Of a stretch of 21,516 bases of DNA, positions 14,831-21,516 are shown piece by piece. Location: the NCBI GenBank assembly GCA_964400545.1, contig CAYNUG010000029.1, forward strand, positions 1 to 21,516. Reading direction: 5' to 3'. This stretch comes from UBA647 sp964400545 (GTDB lineage Bacteria; Acidobacteriota; Aminicenantia; UBA2199). The position numbers were made by a program, and so were the translations under genes. How positions within the stretch are numbered: the first letter of the stretch is position 1; the number at the start of each line of letters is the position of its first letter. The notes beneath the pieces were generated by a model. The model did no database searches, was not told the DNA's origin, and saw only the letters and a list, made by a program, of their open reading frames with translations.

Positions 14831-15563
14831 AGAATATAAAAATGCAATAGTAACAGGAGCAGCAAGAGGGATTGGCAAAGGTATCGCTGAAGGGCTTGCC
14901 CGTGCTGGACTGAATGTTGTTGTTTCCGATATCATGTTTGATGAAGCAGCCAAGGTAGCTGACGAACTAAAATCCTTTGGTGTGAAATCTATTGCAGTTA
15001 AAACAGACGTAGCTGATATTAATAGTGTTCAGGAGCTTATAAAAAAAACTGTTGAAGAATTTGGGTCGGTTGATTATTTGATAAACAATGCAGGTGTGAC
15101 GAGGGATAATCTTTCCATTCGGATGTCTGAAGAGCAATGGGATCTGGTTTTGGATATTAATCTGAAAGGAACTTTCCTCTGTTCTCAGGCGGCCGCTAAA
15201 GAGATGATGAAAAAGAGATTTGGAAGAATAGTTAATATTGCATCTGTTAGTGGTATCCTTGGTACTGCCGGTCAGGCAAATTATGCTTCTTCCAAGGCGG
15301 GAGTGATTGCTCTTACGAAATCTTTTGCCAGAGAACTCGGTGGTAGGAATATTACAGCGAATGCGATTGCTCCGGGATTTATTATTACCGAGATGACGGA
15401 TCGGCTGTCGGATGAAGTAAAGAATGCATATCTGAGTCAAATCCCTCTAAAGAGGGGTGGAACTCCGGAGGATATAACTGAAGTAGTGAAATTTCTTATT
15501 TCACCTTCAGCTTCATATATTACAGGAACGGTGATAAACGTTTCTGGAGGACTTTTAATTTAA
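14823..15563 (+). CDS. fabG: 3-oxoacyl-ACP reductase FabG
   Basis: 246 residues. It is a short-chain dehydrogenase with the cofactor motif G12-x3-G16-x-G18 (TGAARGIG), NNAG at 88-91, and the catalytic set N113, S141, Y154 and K158 (NYASSKAG). In the fab operon it reduces 3-oxoacyl-ACP to 3-hydroxyacyl-ACP. Strand beta-2 ends in Asp36 (VVVSDI). In classical SDRs an acidic residue there usually favours NADH over NADPH, which would be unusual for FabG. AGGAG at 14811-14815 is seven bases before the ATG, and the start lies inside the plsX frame (eight-base overlap). The downstream acpP and fabF genes support the fatty-acid role. Confidence 0.94.
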   Translation: MYEEYKNAIVTGAARGIGKGIAEGLARAGLNVVVSDIMFDEAAKVADELKSFGVKSIAVKTDVADINSVQELIKKTVEEFGSVDYLINNAGVTRDNLSIRMSEEQWDLVLDINLKGTFLCSQAAAKEMMKKRFGRIVNIASVSGILGTAGQANYASSKAGVIALTKSFARELGGRNITANAIAPGFIITEMTDRLSDEVKNAYLSQIPLKRGGTPEDITEVVKFLISPSASYITGTVINVSGGLLI

Positions 15564-15576
15564 AAAGGAGAAATAA

Positions 15577-15816
15577 ATGAACAAAGAAGAAATTTTGGGA
15601 AAAGTGAAAGGTGTTGTTGCAGACAAACTGAATGTTGGTGAAGATCAGGTAACTATTGAGGCAAAATTTGTTGAAGATCTCGGTGCAGATTCTCTTGACC
15701 AGGTTGAGTTGATCATGGCTCTTGAAGACGAATTTGATCTCAAGATCCCTGAAGAAGAAGCAGAAAAACTTACAACTGTTGGTACAGCGATAGACTATAT
15801 TGTTTCAAAAGCATAA
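15577..15816 (+). CDS. acpP: Acyl carrier protein
   Basis: 79 residues, four-helix acidic carrier protein. The phosphopantetheine attachment site is Ser39 in GADSLDQVELIMALEDEF. AAGGAGA ending at 15571 gives a strong ribosome-binding site, as expected for one of the most abundant proteins of the cell. It carries acyl chains for FabG and FabF in the same operon, for PlsX, and as substrate of the thioesterase at 3294-4046. The fabF start follows after three bases. Confidence 0.97.
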   Translation: MNKEEILGKVKGVVADKLNVGEDQVTIEAKFVEDLGADSLDQVELIMALEDEFDLKIPEEEAEKLTTVGTAIDYIVSKA

Positions 15817-15819
15817 AAT

Positions 15820-17088
15820 ATGATTTACACATCCAGAAGCATTGACCTGAAAAGGGTTGTTGTGACAGGACTTGGATTAATTTCCTCTGTCGGAAAAAAT
15901 GTTGATGAATCGTGGAAAAATATCAGGAATGGTATTGGAGGGATCGGGATGATCACTCATTTTGATGCCTCTGAATACTATTCGAAAATTGCAGGAGAAG
16001 TAAAGGATTATGATCCCCTCGATTATTTTGACAGAAAAGAGGCCAGAAAGAGTGACCCCTACATTCAGTTTGCTTTAATTGCTTCGGGAGAAGCTGTTAA
16101 AGATTCAGGATTTAAGGATTATCCCGGACTTGTTCCGGAAAGATGCGGAGTTTACATCGGTTCGGGTATCGGCGGGATAAGTACTATTGAAGCTAACAAG
16201 AAATTGCTGATGGAAAAAGGTCCGAGCAGGGTTTCTCCATTTTTTCTTACTGCTTCTATCGCAAATCTGGCATCAGGACAGGTGTCGATAAAACATACTT
16301 TAAAAGGGCCTAATCTTGCAAATGTGACTGCCTGTGCTACAAGTACTCATTCGATAGGTGACTCGTTCAAAATAATTCAGCGCGGAGATGCGGATGTAAT
16401 GGTGGCAGGCGGAGCGGAGTATCCTATCACAGAATTGGGAGTAGCAGGATTTTCTGCAATCAAAGCATTATCAACCAGAAATAATGATCCAGCAAAGGCC
16501 AGCAGACCTTTTGATAAAGAGCGGGATGGATTTGTTGTCGCGGAAGGCTCAGGAATAGTTGTCCTCGAATCTCTTGAACATGCAATGAAAAGAGGAGCAA
16601 AAATTTATGGAGAAATAGTCGGGTACGGAATGACCGGTGATGCTTTCCATGTAACTGCTCCGGATATGGAAGCCGATGGGGCAATGCGAACAATGAAAAT
16701 GGCAATGAACGATGCAGAAATAGATCTGAAAGATATTGATTACATTAATGCTCATGGTACATCTACTCCCCTTAATGATAAAGTTGAAACTAAAGCAATT
16801 CGAAAATTATTTGGTGATTACGCAGAGAAACTGAGTATTAGTTCTACCAAGTCTATGACCGGTCATATGCTTGGAGCGACCGGTGGTGCTGAAGCAATCT
16901 TTTCTGTCCTTGCGACGAAAGAAGATTTTATTCCTCCTACGATCAATCAGGAAGTTTTTGATGAGGAATGTGACCTTAATTACACTCCCAACAAAGGAAT
17001 TGAGCGAAAAATAAATTATTCTCTTTCCAATTCATTCGGATTTGGCGGAACGAACGGAACATTAGTATTCAAGAAATTTGAAGAATAA
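15820..17088 (+). CDS. fabF: 3-oxoacyl-ACP synthase II FabF (KASII)
   Basis: 422 residues. The thiolase-fold condensing enzyme shows the KAS I/II triad C172 (VTACATSTH), H312 (NAHGTSTPLND) and H349 (SMTGHMLGATGG), with K344 just before. A C-terminal glycine-rich loop (NSFGFGGTNG) is also present. It elongates acyl-ACP with malonyl-ACP. The Cys-His-His set excludes FabH (Cys-His-Asn). The first ten residues (MIYTSRSIDL) are extra compared with the common MKRVVVTGLG start, and the ATG has no Shine-Dalgarno site. Translation is probably coupled to acpP, whose stop is three bases upstream. It is the last gene of the operon, ending just before the intrinsic terminator. Confidence 0.96.
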   Translation: MIYTSRSIDLKRVVVTGLGLISSVGKNVDESWKNIRNGIGGIGMITHFDASEYYSKIAGEVKDYDPLDYFDRKEARKSDPYIQFALIASGEAVKDSGFKDYPGLVPERCGVYIGSGIGGISTIEANKKLLMEKGPSRVSPFFLTASIANLASGQVSIKHTLKGPNLANVTACATSTHSIGDSFKIIQRGDADVMVAGGAEYPITELGVAGFSAIKALSTRNNDPAKASRPFDKERDGFVVAEGSGIVVLESLEHAMKRGAKIYGEIVGYGMTGDAFHVTAPDMEADGAMRTMKMAMNDAEIDLKDIDYINAHGTSTPLNDKVETKAIRKLFGDYAEKLSISSTKSMTGHMLGATGGAEAIFSVLATKEDFIPPTINQEVFDEECDLNYTPNKGIERKINYSLSNSFGFGGTNGTLVFKKFEE

Positions 17089-17092
17089 TAGA

Positions 17093-17118
17093 ACAGCCCC
17101 CTTCCGGGGGCAGTTTTA
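17093..17118 (+). terminator. Intrinsic terminator of the fab operon
   Basis: GCCCCC (17096-17101) pairs perfectly with GGGGGC (17106-17111) around a TTCC loop and is followed by TTTT. Outside one A/A mismatch, further pairs (ACA/GTT side) can extend the stem. It starts within ten bases of the fabF stop. It is the clearest rho-independent terminator in the window. Confidence 0.88.
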
Positions 17119-17165
17119 TACCTGTAATTCCAGTAGTAGTTTTTTTAATAACAGATCCGGGCTAT

Positions 17166-17194
17166 TTGTCACTTATTACTAATTTCTATATATG
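17166..17194 (+). promoter_or_regulatory. Candidate promoter for the PH-like membrane protein gene
   Basis: TTGTCA (17166-17171) has TATATA at 17187-17192 (15-base spacer) or TATATG at 17189-17194 (17-base spacer). Because a strong terminator lies just upstream, a new promoter is needed here. The region is very AT-rich, so the exact -10 is uncertain. Confidence 0.35.
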
Positions 17195-17223
17195 TTAAAC
17201 TATATATTAATTAAGGTAAATAA

Positions 17224-17700
17224 ATGGACTATGAAGAAACTCAATACGGATTTTTTGTTATTATTGTATTTGTACTTATTATTATTTTTATGTTTTTAGC
17301 ATATTCAGGACAGTGGGGAACTCGTCCGATAACCAAAGTACCTTTTTTGATCATGTCGGGTTTTTTTATTTTTATTCTGGTTCTTTTCTATAAACTCAAT
17401 ATTAAAATAAAAGAAAATCAAATCAAAATCACTTATGGAATAGGTCTGATCAGGATAAGAATTAGGCCTGAAAAAGTGTTTGATCTGGAGACCTTCAGGG
17501 TTCCATGGTATTGGGGGATGGGTATTCGTCTGACACCGAAAGGATGGCTTTACAGTTTGAACAGTTTTAAAGCTGTAATCATTAAATATGGTATCAAAGG
17601 AAAGATAAAAAAAATATTGATCGGAACACCAGACCCGGAACAATTAAAATCAGCTATCGAACATTATTTTTCTTCCATAACAGAAAAAGACAGATTCTGA
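17224..17700 (+). CDS. Small membrane protein with PH-like C-terminal domain, function unknown
   Basis: 158 residues. Two transmembrane segments lie at about 9-29 and 40-59 with a short loop between (SGQWGTRPITKVP). The remaining 95 residues are a soluble beta-rich domain (IKIKENQIKITYGIGLIRIRI, split as IKIKENQIKITYG and LIRIRI) ending in an amphipathic helix (DPEQLKSAIEHYF). Two helices followed by such a domain, with the late GTPDPEQL turn, resembles bacterial PH (bPH)-like proteins, but similarity by eye is modest. The TGTPDPEQL turn and the helix after it are where bPH proteins usually end. AAGG at 17214-17217 is a possible ribosome-binding site. It stands between the fab terminator and the permease pair with 53 bases to the next gene. 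I do not recognise a function. Confidence 0.7.
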   Translation: MDYEETQYGFFVIIVFVLIIIFMFLAYSGQWGTRPITKVPFLIMSGFFIFILVLFYKLNIKIKENQIKITYGIGLIRIRIRPEKVFDLETFRVPWYWGMGIRLTPKGWLYSLNSFKAVIIKYGIKGKIKKILIGTPDPEQLKSAIEHYFSSITEKDRF

Positions 17701-17753
17701 CTTAGAATATTTTATGAAAAAAGTGTTGCAAACTCAGGAACTATAAAATTTAA

Positions 17754-18233
17754 ATGAATATCATACTATGGATACTAACAGTGGTGTTGCTGACCTTTTC
17801 ATTTGTAAAAGATAGAAAAAAGACATTCTCAGCATTAAAAAAGGCGGCAATGAAATTGTGGAAAATGTCGGCTCTTTTTTTCTTTGTGATGGCCGGATTC
17901 TCATTGATTTTAGTCATTGTTCCCGAGAACACATTTAACAATTATATAGGGGTTGAATCCGGGATTAAAGGTGTTCTCATTGCACTCGGTTTCGGTTCGA
18001 TATCCATTATGCCCGGATTTGTTGCCTTTCCCTTAGGGGCAGCGTTAAAAATGCAGGGTGTACCTTTATATATAATTGCTGCTTTCACCCTGTCACTAAT
18101 GACCATTGGTGTGGTTACATTTCCTATAGAAAAGAGTTTTTTAGGTGTTAAAGTTGCTGTTGTTAGAAATATCCTTGCCATGTTTGTCTGTATTGTTGCA
18201 GTTGTATTTATTAAAGTGGTATTCGGAGAATGA
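17754..18233 (+). CDS. Half-size permease A (UPF0718/ArsP-like family)
   Basis: 159 residues with about four transmembrane segments and a basic N-terminal loop (KDRKKTFSALKKAAMKLWK). The segment SGIKGVLIALGFGSISIMPG, then FVAFPLGAALKMQG and ending FPIEKSFLGVKVAVVRN, is that of the DUF318/ArsP-type permeases. Those normally have about 300-350 residues and two such repeats; here one repeat makes a whole gene. Its partner at 18235 carries the other. The two align with each other through SG-KG, VAFPL, a short spacer and SFLG-x6-R. Together they would form the full transporter as a heterodimer. The substrate is unknown; only some family members export organoarsenicals. No clear Shine-Dalgarno site precedes the ATG. 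Confidence 0.75.
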   Translation: MNIILWILTVVLLTFSFVKDRKKTFSALKKAAMKLWKMSALFFFVMAGFSLILVIVPENTFNNYIGVESGIKGVLIALGFGSISIMPGFVAFPLGAALKMQGVPLYIIAAFTLSLMTIGVVTFPIEKSFLGVKVAVVRNILAMFVCIVAVVFIKVVFGE

Positions 18234-18234
18234 G

Positions 18235-18753
18235 ATGAGAAGCAAATATATTAAGATCTTTCTGGTTTTCTCATTTTTTTTATTTGTAGGGATATCCTGC
18301 CTGGGTGGATATAAGATCGGCCAGAAGACGGGAGAGACATTTTTTCATGTTCTGGTCGAAATGCTTAAAATCCTCCCTTTTGCTTTTATTCTGATCGGTT
18401 TGTTTGAAGTTTGGATAAAAAAAGAAACTGTAATTAAACATTTGGGTGAAAATAGTGGAATGAAGGGTTATCTCTGGGTCCTTATTCTGGCTGGTTTCTC
18501 TGTTGGTGGGCTATATGTTGCTTTCCCATTAGCTGAAACTTTATCAAAAAAAGGGGCATCACTAAAAGTTATATTTGCCTATTTGGGATTTGCCGGAATA
18601 ATAAGGATCCCTATGACTATTTTCGAGATAAGTTTTCTGGGATTGCCTTTCACTATAGCCAGACTGATGGTTGCAATACCATTATTTTTACTTATAGGAA
18701 TCCTTATGGGGTCATTTTTAGAAAAGAGGGGTTTTAAATTTAATATTAAATAG
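18235..18753 (+). CDS. Half-size permease B, paralogue of the preceding gene
   Basis: 172 residues from ATG 18235, which has GGAG at 18225-18228. The frame is open further upstream (to 18145) but overlaps the previous gene there, so the later start is preferred. About four transmembrane segments are present, the first possibly a signal anchor. The family blocks are ENSGMKGYLWVLILAGFS, YVAFPLAETLSKKG and FEISFLGLPFTIARLM. They match permease A block for block while the rest has diverged, so the pair arose by duplication of a half-transporter or by splitting of an internally repeated protein. One base separates the two genes. The pair should be made together and work as a complex in the inner membrane. 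Substrate unknown. Confidence 0.75.
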   Translation: MRSKYIKIFLVFSFFLFVGISCLGGYKIGQKTGETFFHVLVEMLKILPFAFILIGLFEVWIKKETVIKHLGENSGMKGYLWVLILAGFSVGGLYVAFPLAETLSKKGASLKVIFAYLGFAGIIRIPMTIFEISFLGLPFTIARLMVAIPLFLLIGILMGSFLEKRGFKFNIK

Positions 18754-18830
18754 AATATACGATATAAGAATTGTATTTTTCTATATTTCCCTTCAATTTT
18801 GAATAACGAAAAATAAAATCAAAATATAAA

Positions 18831-18859
18831 TTGAATAAATTCTGGAAAAATACTAAACT
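18831..18859 (+). promoter_or_regulatory. Candidate promoter for the PD40 lipoprotein gene
   Basis: TTGAAT (18831-18836) and TAAACT (18854-18859) are 17 bases apart, in the 153-base AT-rich gap after the permease pair. A second TTGAATAA copy lies at 18799-18806, in a TTCAA-TT-TTGAA palindrome (18792-18803). A TATAAT at 18892-18897 is too near the ATG to be useful. Confidence 0.3.
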
Positions 18860-18906
18860 GAAACAAGAGTAAATAGTGTTTAATTTAGAATTATAATTTC
18901 AAGAAA

Positions 18907-19863
18907 ATGAAAAATATATATAAATTAATCTTAATTGTGATCTTTCTGATGAGCTTCATAACATGTCAGAGTGATGATGGTCTGGAAGATGGTAGTGTCA
19001 ACAGAACGGATGGAGCCGTTAAGCTGGAGATTGCATTGTCCGGAAGTTTACAAAATCCTGCTTTTTCACCGGATGGAAAAATAATTGTATTTACCCATTT
19101 CCGAAACGGATACAACACTCCTCCTTCTGATCTGTACACATACAACCTGGAATCAAAAGAATTAAAGGAACTGGTAGTTGACGGGAACAGCAATGTGAAT
19201 TTGCCGGGTGAATGTTGGAACGCTTCAATAAAATCGATAGTTTTCTCATCCGAAGGAGTATCGGATGATGAGATCTACTATATCTCTGAAAATGGAACAA
19301 CGGGAGAAGAGATCCGTATCACTAACAGAAATGATAATGTTGCATTCGAGCCAACATTCTCACCTGACGGGAAGTGGATAGTCTTTGAATCTCATAAGAT
19401 TGATGATGAAAAAAACGGGATAATTGTCAAGTATAAATTAGACGGGACATCCGGGTATATTAGCCTGACCGCACCAGGCGAAGATTGCAAACAGCCGAAC
19501 TGGTCGCCTGTAGGAGATAAAATACTTTATCAGAAGGAAGAAGGCGGGCAATGGGATATTTGGATTATGAACATTGACGGAACAAATAAACGAATGGTGA
19601 CAAATTTCCCCGGAAGTAAGACCGATGCGGCTTTTTCTTTTGACGGTCAATTTATAATTTTCAGCTCGGAAAATGCCGAAGTTGAATTGGCAAATATTTA
19701 TAAGGCACCTGTTTATGGTACTGGACAAATCCGCTTAACAAATTATTCAGGATATGATGGTGCTCCTTCGATCTCACATGACGGAACAAAACTGGCATTT
19801 GAAACATCATCAACAGATCCGGATAAAAGCAAGGGGACAAGCCTTTACATAAAAAATTTATAA
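18907..19863 (+). CDS. Putative lipoprotein with PD40/TolB-like beta-propeller repeats
   Basis: 318 residues. Residues 1-19 are a signal peptide ending at Cys20 (SFITC). The Thr just before the Cys makes a relaxed lipobox, so lipid attachment is likely but not certain. The rest is a beta propeller of PD40/WD40-like repeats: NPAFSPDGKIIVF, EPTFSPDGKWIVFES, QPNWSPVGDKILYQ, DAAFSFDGQFIIFSS and APSISHDGTKLAFE, with one degenerate blade near residue 105. Such propellers mediate protein contacts at the periplasm or cell surface, as in TolB. There are no Tol-Pal genes nearby, so this is not TolB itself. The ribosome-binding site is weak (AAGAAAA). AAGGAG follows directly after its stop, pointing to a former downstream gene. 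Confidence 0.85.
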   Translation: MKNIYKLILIVIFLMSFITCQSDDGLEDGSVNRTDGAVKLEIALSGSLQNPAFSPDGKIIVFTHFRNGYNTPPSDLYTYNLESKELKELVVDGNSNVNLPGECWNASIKSIVFSSEGVSDDEIYYISENGTTGEEIRITNRNDNVAFEPTFSPDGKWIVFESHKIDDEKNGIIVKYKLDGTSGYISLTAPGEDCKQPNWSPVGDKILYQKEEGGQWDIWIMNIDGTNKRMVTNFPGSKTDAAFSFDGQFIIFSSENAEVELANIYKAPVYGTGQIRLTNYSGYDGAPSISHDGTKLAFETSSTDPDKSKGTSLYIKNL

Positions 19864-19878
19864 GGAGTGTTCAGTTAA

Positions 19879-20190
19879 GAAGAATATTCGATCTCATTTT
19901 GGACAAAATATTTTAAATTAGATGACTATGACGGTGATGGGATTGTTGACCCGATCATTGTATATGGAACTTTCGGAATGAATGGAACAAGTGATGGGAG
20001 AATTAAGATCCTGGTTTATCACAAAGGTAAAAAAAGGGCCATTAGGCATCAGAATGGAATGATTGATTTTGATAGAAATACAAAAGTAGACAGGTTGTTC
20101 TACGAATTGCCGACTGAAATTCAAAATAGAGTAAAAGAAATAATGATAAATATCATGAAAAATGACCAGGGGATTTTCCCATATGGATAG
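19879..20190 (+). pseudogene. 5'-truncated remnant of an exported calcium-loop protein gene
   Basis: An open frame begins right after a stop at 19876 and codes for 103 residues, but it has no start codon before an internal ATG at 19978. It opens EEYSISFWTKYFKLDDYDGDGIVDP, given here as FWTKYFKL then DDYDGDGIVDPIIVYG. DYDGDGIVD has the D-x-D-x-DG-x2-D spacing of a calcium-binding loop. The sequence reads well to its end (RHQNGMIDFDRNTKVD, then IFPYG). From memory it resembles the C-terminal part of the family NCBI names M949_RS01915 surface polysaccharide biosynthesis proteins, where the N-terminal part and signal peptide are missing here. AAGGAG at 19862-19867 has no start at usable distance. 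I read it as a gene that lost its 5' half by deletion next to the PD40 gene. Confidence 0.6.
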
Positions 20191-20282
20191 CAAAAAGCCA
20201 TGTCAAATAAAGAATTAAAATTTGATGAAAATTAAAACGGCAACCAAGAATGAGAAAAAAAGTGATATGCAGAGATTGTTTG

Positions 20283-20291
20283 TGCTATACT
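20283..20291 (+). promoter_or_regulatory. Extended -10 promoter candidate for the serine hydrolase gene
   Basis: TGC followed by TATACT (20286-20291) is an extended -10 element. No good -35 is seen 16-18 bases upstream (TGATAT at 20263-20268), which extended -10 promoters can tolerate. It lies between two exact copies of ATATGCAGAGA (20265-20275 and 20299-20309). The 214-base gap 20191-20404 has no other recognisable element and no believable gene. Confidence 0.35.
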
Positions 20292-20404
20292 CTTTTATAT
20301 ATGCAGAGAATGGTTTTATGTTTGTAGCATGAATTGGTTGAATTACCAGCAAAGGTTCTAGCAACTACTCAAATACTTACCGTTTGCACAAGAAGAAAAA
20401 GACG

Positions 20405-21502
20405 ATGAAAATATATAAATTTTTTATTACCGTTATTTTAATTACGTTTATCGGTTGCGGTCCTCACAAAGCACAATTTGACGGGACCCCTTTTGAAAGA
20501 CTTACGTCTTTGGAGGGTACCGGTTTTACTCAAGAGAGATTGGATTCGTTGACGAATTTCCTTAAAAACAATCTTGAAACGACCGGAATGATAATTTTAA
20601 AAAACGGGAAAATCCTTTACGAGTATGGTGATATAAAAGAGATCAGCTATATTGCCTCATGCAGGAAAAGCGTTCTGAGCATTCTCTACGGAAAGTATGT
20701 TGAAAACGGGACTATAGACTTAGATCAAACGATCGGAGATATAGGGATTGATGAAGATAAAGGGCTGTTGGATATAGAAAAGATGGCAACGGTTGAAAAC
20801 ATAATCACTGCACGCTCCGGAGTGTTTTACAAACCTGTGAACAAAGGGTACGATGAGAAAAACATATTAAAAAGAGGTTCGGTAAAACCGGGAGAATATT
20901 TTGTTTATAATAATTGGGATTTTAATGTAGCCGGTTATATTCTGGAAAAAAAATCAAATAACAATATTTATCAGGAAATAGAAGATCAGTTAGCTGTCCC
21001 TTTGGGATTCCAGGATTGGAATATAAAAAATCAAAAGAAAAAATATAAAAAGAGTAGATCAAGATATCCTGCCTATCATATTTATATATCCACAAGAGAT
21101 ATGGCGAAAATAGGACAACTGATGCTTAACAAAGGAGAATGGCACAGTAAACAGATGGTATCAAAGGACTGGATCGAGAAAATAACCTCAACGGTCACCC
21201 CTGTTGAAGTAGTGAATAAACGTTATGGGAGGGACAGATCAAGTCCATTTCAGTTCTCATACGGTTATATGTGGTGGTTGGTTGATAATTTTAGACATCA
21301 TCCCGATTTCGAAGGAGCTTATTCCGCTACCGGTTACGGAGGACAGTTTATAACAGTTATTCCAAAGTTAGATATGGTTATAGCTCATAAGACCAAGTTA
21401 AATTTGTTGAATTATTTAGGATTCAAAAATGATGTTGGTGATTTGCAATATTGGGAGCTATTATACAATTATATCGGAACAAGAAAGGAAAAGATGTTAT
21501 AG
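20405..21502 (+). CDS. Beta-lactamase/penicillin-binding-protein-like serine hydrolase, putative lipoprotein
   Basis: 365 residues from ATG 20405. The frame extends to a TTG at 20384, which would put a very basic HKKKKT tail before the signal peptide; the ATG gives a normal one (MKIYKFFITVILITF). Cys18 in FIGC is a likely lipoprotein site. The class C beta-lactamase family fold is shown by S85-x2-K88 (ASCRKSV), Y168-N-N170 (VYNNWDFN) and a late GYGGQF in the place of the KTG/HxG triad. YGYMWWLVD and STRDMAKIGQLML are further family blocks. It probably hydrolyses an ester, amide or peptide bond in the periplasm or at the surface. Many members are esterases or peptidases, so antibiotic resistance should not be assumed. 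The coding sequence is complete and ends 14 bases before the window edge. Confidence 0.88.
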   Translation: MKIYKFFITVILITFIGCGPHKAQFDGTPFERLTSLEGTGFTQERLDSLTNFLKNNLETTGMIILKNGKILYEYGDIKEISYIASCRKSVLSILYGKYVENGTIDLDQTIGDIGIDEDKGLLDIEKMATVENIITARSGVFYKPVNKGYDEKNILKRGSVKPGEYFVYNNWDFNVAGYILEKKSNNNIYQEIEDQLAVPLGFQDWNIKNQKKKYKKSRSRYPAYHIYISTRDMAKIGQLMLNKGEWHSKQMVSKDWIEKITSTVTPVEVVNKRYGRDRSSPFQFSYGYMWWLVDNFRHHPDFEGAYSATGYGGQFITVIPKLDMVIAHKTKLNLLNYLGFKNDVGDLQYWELLYNYIGTRKEKML

Positions 21503-21516
21503 CTGAAATTCATTTA

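Noticed and set aside
18739..18750. TTTAATATTAAA perfect palindrome at the end of permease B
   Set aside because: It lies inside coding sequence, has no loop, and is the kind of AT palindrome expected by chance here.
20267..20332. 21-codon open frame (MQRLFVLYSF...) in the gap before the serine hydrolase
   Set aside because: It has no Shine-Dalgarno site, overlaps the candidate promoter and repeat, and is short enough to be chance.
20405..21502. Beta-lactamase resistance gene
   Set aside because: The SxxK and YxN motifs are shared by esterases, peptidases and penicillin-binding proteins. The SCRK active site and lipoprotein signal do not single out a beta-lactamase.
1..21516. tRNA or rRNA genes, CRISPR arrays, insertion sequences or attachment sites
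   Set aside because: Intergenic gaps were read for cloverleaf ends, regular repeats, terminal inverted repeats and transposase-like frames; none was found.

Overview
The window is 21.5 kb of AT-rich, densely coded bacterial DNA. All 24 genes or gene remnants lie on the + strand. I found no tRNA, rRNA, CRISPR array, insertion sequence or phage gene, and no gene-free gap longer than about 215 bases. Several genes have strong Shine-Dalgarno (SD) sites (for example at 5121-5129, 6931-6936 and 12453-12458). Some promoters look like the E. coli sigma-70 type, the best being TTGACA-N17-TATAAA before recN. Candidate lipoproteins and secreted proteins suggest a diderm cell. A flavodiiron protein, a CGGC protein and a NifX-like protein suggest an anaerobe. 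The GH123-like hydrolase and PD40 lipoprotein resemble proteins of the FCB superphylum and related uncultured phyla. The strong SD sites and sigma-70 promoters argue against Bacteroidota proper. I cannot name a phylum with confidence.

Layout. (1) 1-2501: the 3' part of a GH123/DUF6067-like hydrolase and an exported two-domain protein of unknown function. (2) 2527-5056: a tightly packed set made of an exported alpha/beta hydrolase, an acyl-ACP thioesterase, a freestanding threonyl-tRNA synthetase editing domain and an integral-membrane methyltransferase. The first three open frames overlap by ATGA. (3) 5135-9392: flavodiiron protein, TrmO, CGGC protein, cation diffusion facilitator, class I methyltransferase and NifX-like protein. 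(4) 9522-12972: recN-miaB-membrane methyltransferase, each overlapping or nearly abutting the next, behind a near-consensus promoter. (5) 13077-17118: fatty-acid and phospholipid operon yceD(DUF177)-rpmF-plsX-fabG-acpP-fabF, ending in a clear intrinsic terminator. (6) 17224-18753: a small PH-like membrane protein and two half-size permeases that are paralogues of each other. (7) 18907-21502: a PD40-repeat lipoprotein, a 5'-truncated remnant gene and a penicillin-binding-protein-like serine hydrolase lipoprotein.

How the genes fit together. Acyl-chain metabolism appears twice: the thioesterase releases acyl chains from ACP, and the plsX-fabG-acpP-fabF operon builds them and passes them to phospholipid. 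tRNA quality and modification also recur: the ThrRS-like editing domain, TrmO (m6t6A37, known on a tRNA-Thr) and MiaB (ms2i6A37). The middle block looks like a redox and metal housekeeping neighbourhood, but only by inference.

Most genes are familiar families. The points that most deserve checking are the editing domain that seems to lack two catalytic residues of its archaeal relatives, the tandem half-permease pair, the truncated remnant at 19879-20190, and the absence of fabH and fabD from the fab operon.
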